Notes under the pieces: model-generated
Told to the model about the DNA's origin: nothing
What the model saw: the letters and a program-made list of their open reading frames with translations, nothing else
The model's database searches: none
Source: Candidatus Fermentibacterota bacterium
Lineage (GTDB): Bacteria; Fermentibacterota; Fermentibacteria; Fermentibacterales; Fermentibacteraceae
Direction of reading: 5' to 3'
DNA length: 7,368 bases
Assembly: GCA_022703195.1 (NCBI GenBank)
Contig: JAKLEF010000095.1
Span: forward strand, 1 to 7,368
Translations under genes and position numbers: made by a program
Shown: in pieces, positions 5,464-7,368 of the stretch
How positions within the stretch are numbered: the stretch's first letter is position 1
Layout: each line of letters begins with the position of its first letter

Positions 5464-6738
5464 TCATGCGGCGGCTCCGGCGGGGTCCGCGATTGCGCCG
5501 GACAGCCGGTCACGCCTCAGGAACAGCAGCCCGGCGAGCGCGAAGAGTCCGGCGGAAACCAGGAACGTGCTCGCAAGGCCGAAGTAGATGAGGACGAGGT
5601 TGCCAAGCATCGGCGCGACGATACCGCGTGCGGCCGTCAGGGTCACGTGGAGACCCTGGTAGGTGGCGGCCTGCCCGGGCGGGGCGAAGTGCAGGCTGGA
5701 CATGTTCCAGGAGACGTTGATGCCGGCCATCGCCACGGAATAGACGGCGAAGGCCGCATAGAAGAGAGGGATCCCCGCCGCCCGCACGACCCCGCCCATC
5801 GCGATCAGGAACGGGTAGGCGGCGAGCACGAGGCAGATCAGCCCGGTGAACCGGAACGGGTGGATCCTCTCCACGCTGATGCCCATGAAGGGGCTGAGCA
5901 GGAGGATGCCGACCTGGGCCAGGACCCCCTTGGCGAAGGCGTACTGCTCGTAGCGGAGGTGGAGGATGTCGCGGGCGAAGAAGGGTATGGCCGGGAGGAT
6001 CATCATGAAGGCGAAGCCGTAGACCATGAAGCAGGCCTCGAAGACGGCGAACTGCCTGTCCCGCGAGAACACCCTGAAGAGCGAGCGGAGGAGCCCTGCC
6101 CCGTCGGAGGGGGATCTCGTGGATATGCCCGAGGCCATGCGGGCCATTATCGCTGAATGCGCCAGGCCGGCCAGGGCCATCGCTACGAACAGCAGCCGGT
6201 ACGTGCCGAAGTCGGCGTCGAGCAGCCTTCCCGCAACGAGCGAGGCCGGAAGGCTGAAGAACGTGAACACGCTCACCGCCCAGCCGAACAGGATGCCCCT
6301 GCGGCCTTCGGCGTACTTCTCGCGCAGGATGGTGTTGAGCACCGGCACCATCACGCTGTCCGCCGCCGAGAAGCACGCCACGAGCACGAGCAGCACGTTC
6401 GCGTCGGACGAGAGGAACATGGCCGCCACCGGCAGGCGCAGAAGGCCTGCGGCGAGCACGGCCTTCGAGTAGCACCCGCGCCTCTCGATGAACGAGTTGA
6501 TGAACACGGAGAGGAAGTTGCTCGCCGGCAAGACCATCACGAGGAGCGTGATCTGCCAGGCGGAGGCGTGGAGCCCGTTGGCTGCTATGTACTCGCTGTT
6601 GAGCGTGACGGCTGAGACTGCGGCGGCCGCCAGGGATGCGAGGAGGTGGAGCCTGAAGGTCCTCCCCTCGACAGCCCCCAGCCCCCGCAGCACGCGCCGG
6701 GGCGAGACCGCCCCGACGGCCCTCGCCACCCTGTTCAC
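5464..6738 (-). CDS. Major facilitator superfamily-type permease, 12 predicted membrane segments
   Basis: This is an inner-membrane transporter of 424 residues, the normal MFS length. About twelve hydrophobic segments are visible, for example near 30-50, 61-82, 91-110, 114-135, 147-170, 180-200, 230-252, 270-288, 296-316, 322-342, 365-386 and 389-407. The charged loop RDRQF after segment six and REKYAEGRRG (139-148) between segments four and five fit MFS topology. GAGLLRSLFRVFSRD marks the central cytoplasmic loop. Substrate-defining motifs were not recognised; the overall look is that of poorly characterised MFS exporters of anaerobes. The start is a GTG at 6738, 10 bases after the APS-kinase stop, with a weak ribosome site; no better start lies between it and the first membrane segment. 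Its stop region abuts the glycosyltransferase, so the genes are co-transcribed and may share a substrate. The family is likely; its role is unknown. Confidence 0.82.
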   Translation of the reverse strand: MNRVARAVGAVSPRRVLRGLGAVEGRTFRLHLLASLAAAAVSAVTLNSEYIAANGLHASAWQITLLVMVLPASNFLSVFINSFIERRGCYSKAVLAAGLLRLPVAAMFLSSDANVLLVLVACFSAADSVMVPVLNTILREKYAEGRRGILFGWAVSVFTFFSLPASLVAGRLLDADFGTYRLLFVAMALAGLAHSAIMARMASGISTRSPSDGAGLLRSLFRVFSRDRQFAVFEACFMVYGFAFMMILPAIPFFARDILHLRYEQYAFAKGVLAQVGILLLSPFMGISVERIHPFRFTGLICLVLAAYPFLIAMGGVVRAAGIPLFYAAFAVYSVAMAGINVSWNMSSLHFAPPGQAATYQGLHVTLTAARGIVAPMLGNLVLIYFGLASTFLVSAGLFALAGLLFLRRDRLSGAIADPAGAAA

Positions 6739-6748
6739 AGACCGGCCG

Positions 6749-7368
6749 CTATCTCGACGGAATGCATCCCTTCCGCTCCAGCAGGGAGGCTATCGTGCGC
6801 GCACACGAGGCGGCGTCCTCCGCGACCGTGTCGAGCCTGAGCTCGGGAGACGCCGGGGGCTCGTAGGGGGCGGAGATGCCGGTGAACTGTGGTATCTCGC
6901 CGGCCCTGGCCTTCCGGTAGAGGCCCTTCGGGTCGCGGGTCTCGGCCACTTCGAGAGGGGTGTCGACGAAGACCTCGACGAAGTCCCCGTCGGCCTGGAT
7001 CGACCGAGCTGAGTCCCTGTCGGCCCGGTACGGGCTGATGAAGGCCACGATATTCACTATGCCCGAAACCGTAAGCAGTTTCGCAACTTCGGCTATGCGC
7101 CTGATGTTCTCGGTGCGGTCTGCGGGCGAGAAGCCGAGGTCGCTGTTCAGGCCGTGCCTGATGTTGTCGCCGTCGAGGACGACCGAGAGGACTCCGCGGG
7201 AGTCGAGCTCCCTGGCCAGCATGTCAGCTATCGTCGACTTGCCCGAACCCGTGGGACCAACGAGGGCCACGTGCTCACCCGCCTCGATCGTGAAGCTTAG
7301 TTCTCGCAAGACGGGAACGCCTGGATGATACGAGAACTCCACCCGCTCGAGGACGATGGCTGGATCTT
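6749..7368 (-). CDS. cysC: ABC-transporter ATPase / APS kinase chimera (5' end outside window)
   Basis: APS kinase phosphorylates adenylyl sulfate to PAPS, the sulfate donor for sulfotransferases and assimilation. The frame is open from the right edge; 205 residues are visible. Residues 1-36 read as the start of an ABC-exporter nucleotide-binding domain: PAIVLERVEFSYHP (A-loop aromatic Y13), PVLRELSFTIEAGEHVALV. The Walker A loop is GPTGSGKST (37-45, K43). From there the sequence is APS kinase: LDGDNIRHGLNSDLGFS (64-80), DRTENIRRIAEVAKL, FISPYRADRD (109-118), VFVDTPLEVAETRDPKGLY, then RKARAGEIPQFTGIS and APYEPP (166-171). Compared with E. coli CysC, everything from the P-loop to the C-terminus is present. 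The ABC signature, Q-loop and Walker B are absent, so it cannot be a normal ABC ATPase. A GTG at 7342 lacks a ribosome site and sits inside the ABC-like homology, so the gene probably begins further right. It is the first visible gene of the operon. Confidence 0.85.
   Translation of the reverse strand, partial: DPAIVLERVEFSYHPGVPVLRELSFTIEAGEHVALVGPTGSGKSTIADMLARELDSRGVLSVVLDGDNIRHGLNSDLGFSPADRTENIRRIAEVAKLLTVSGIVNIVAFISPYRADRDSARSIQADGDFVEVFVDTPLEVAETRDPKGLYRKARAGEIPQFTGISAPYEPPASPELRLDTVAEDAASCARTIASLLERKGCIPSR

Noticed and set aside
4499..5587. A 362-codon plus-strand frame antisense to the glycosyltransferase
   Set aside because: It is a shadow of a gene with clear GT4 motifs; its composition is biased and it has no recognisable domain.
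7340..7342. GTG at 7342 as the true start of a stand-alone APS kinase
   Set aside because: There is no Shine-Dalgarno sequence before it, and the residues on both sides of it (VLER-VEFSY) are continuous ABC-domain homology, so the gene most likely starts outside the window.

Overview
The window is GC-rich throughout, with a strong third-position GC bias in every gene. It encodes a protein with a Sec signal peptide and a beta-barrel-like body, a HydG-type hydrogenase maturase and a urocanate hydratase of the long type. This suggests an anaerobic, probably fermentative, two-membraned bacterium, possibly from a little-studied phylum. I cannot name the lineage from the sequence alone. No rRNA, tRNA, CRISPR array, transposase or phage gene was seen.

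Layout. (1) 1-394, plus strand: the C-terminal end of urocanate hydratase (hutU), open at the left edge. (2) 391-2105, minus strand: a two-gene unit, hydG followed by an unrecognised 86-residue protein. The small gene starts on a GTG that overlaps the hydG stop, and its own stop overlaps the hutU stop on the other strand. (3) 2106-2217: a 112-bp divergent intergenic region with an AT island that contains TATAAT. (4) 2218-3431, plus strand: a HAD-family phosphatase (YjjG-like), then a small exported beta-barrel-type protein, closed by a strong stem-loop terminator at 3450-3479. (5) 3480-3609: a short convergent gap with nothing I can identify. (6) 3610-7368, minus strand: a tight four-gene operon. 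In order of transcription it holds a chimeric ABC-transporter/APS-kinase gene (open at the right edge), an MFS-type permease, a GT4 glycosyltransferase, and a membrane-anchored protein built of 22-23-residue repeats.

How the genes may work together. hydG makes the CO, cyanide and iron building block of the [FeFe]-hydrogenase H-cluster. Its usual partners (hydE, hydF, the hydrogenase) are not in the window. The minus-strand operon combines sulfate activation (APS kinase), a transporter, a sugar transferase and an envelope-anchored repeat protein. That fits modification or export of an envelope glycan, but no substrate is shown.

Most noteworthy points. The last gene is an in-frame chimera: an ABC-exporter ATPase start runs up to its Walker A loop and then continues as an essentially complete APS kinase. 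HydG has Asp in place of the second Cys of its C-terminal auxiliary cluster motif and carries two extra Cys close by. A small uncharacterised protein is translationally coupled to hydG.
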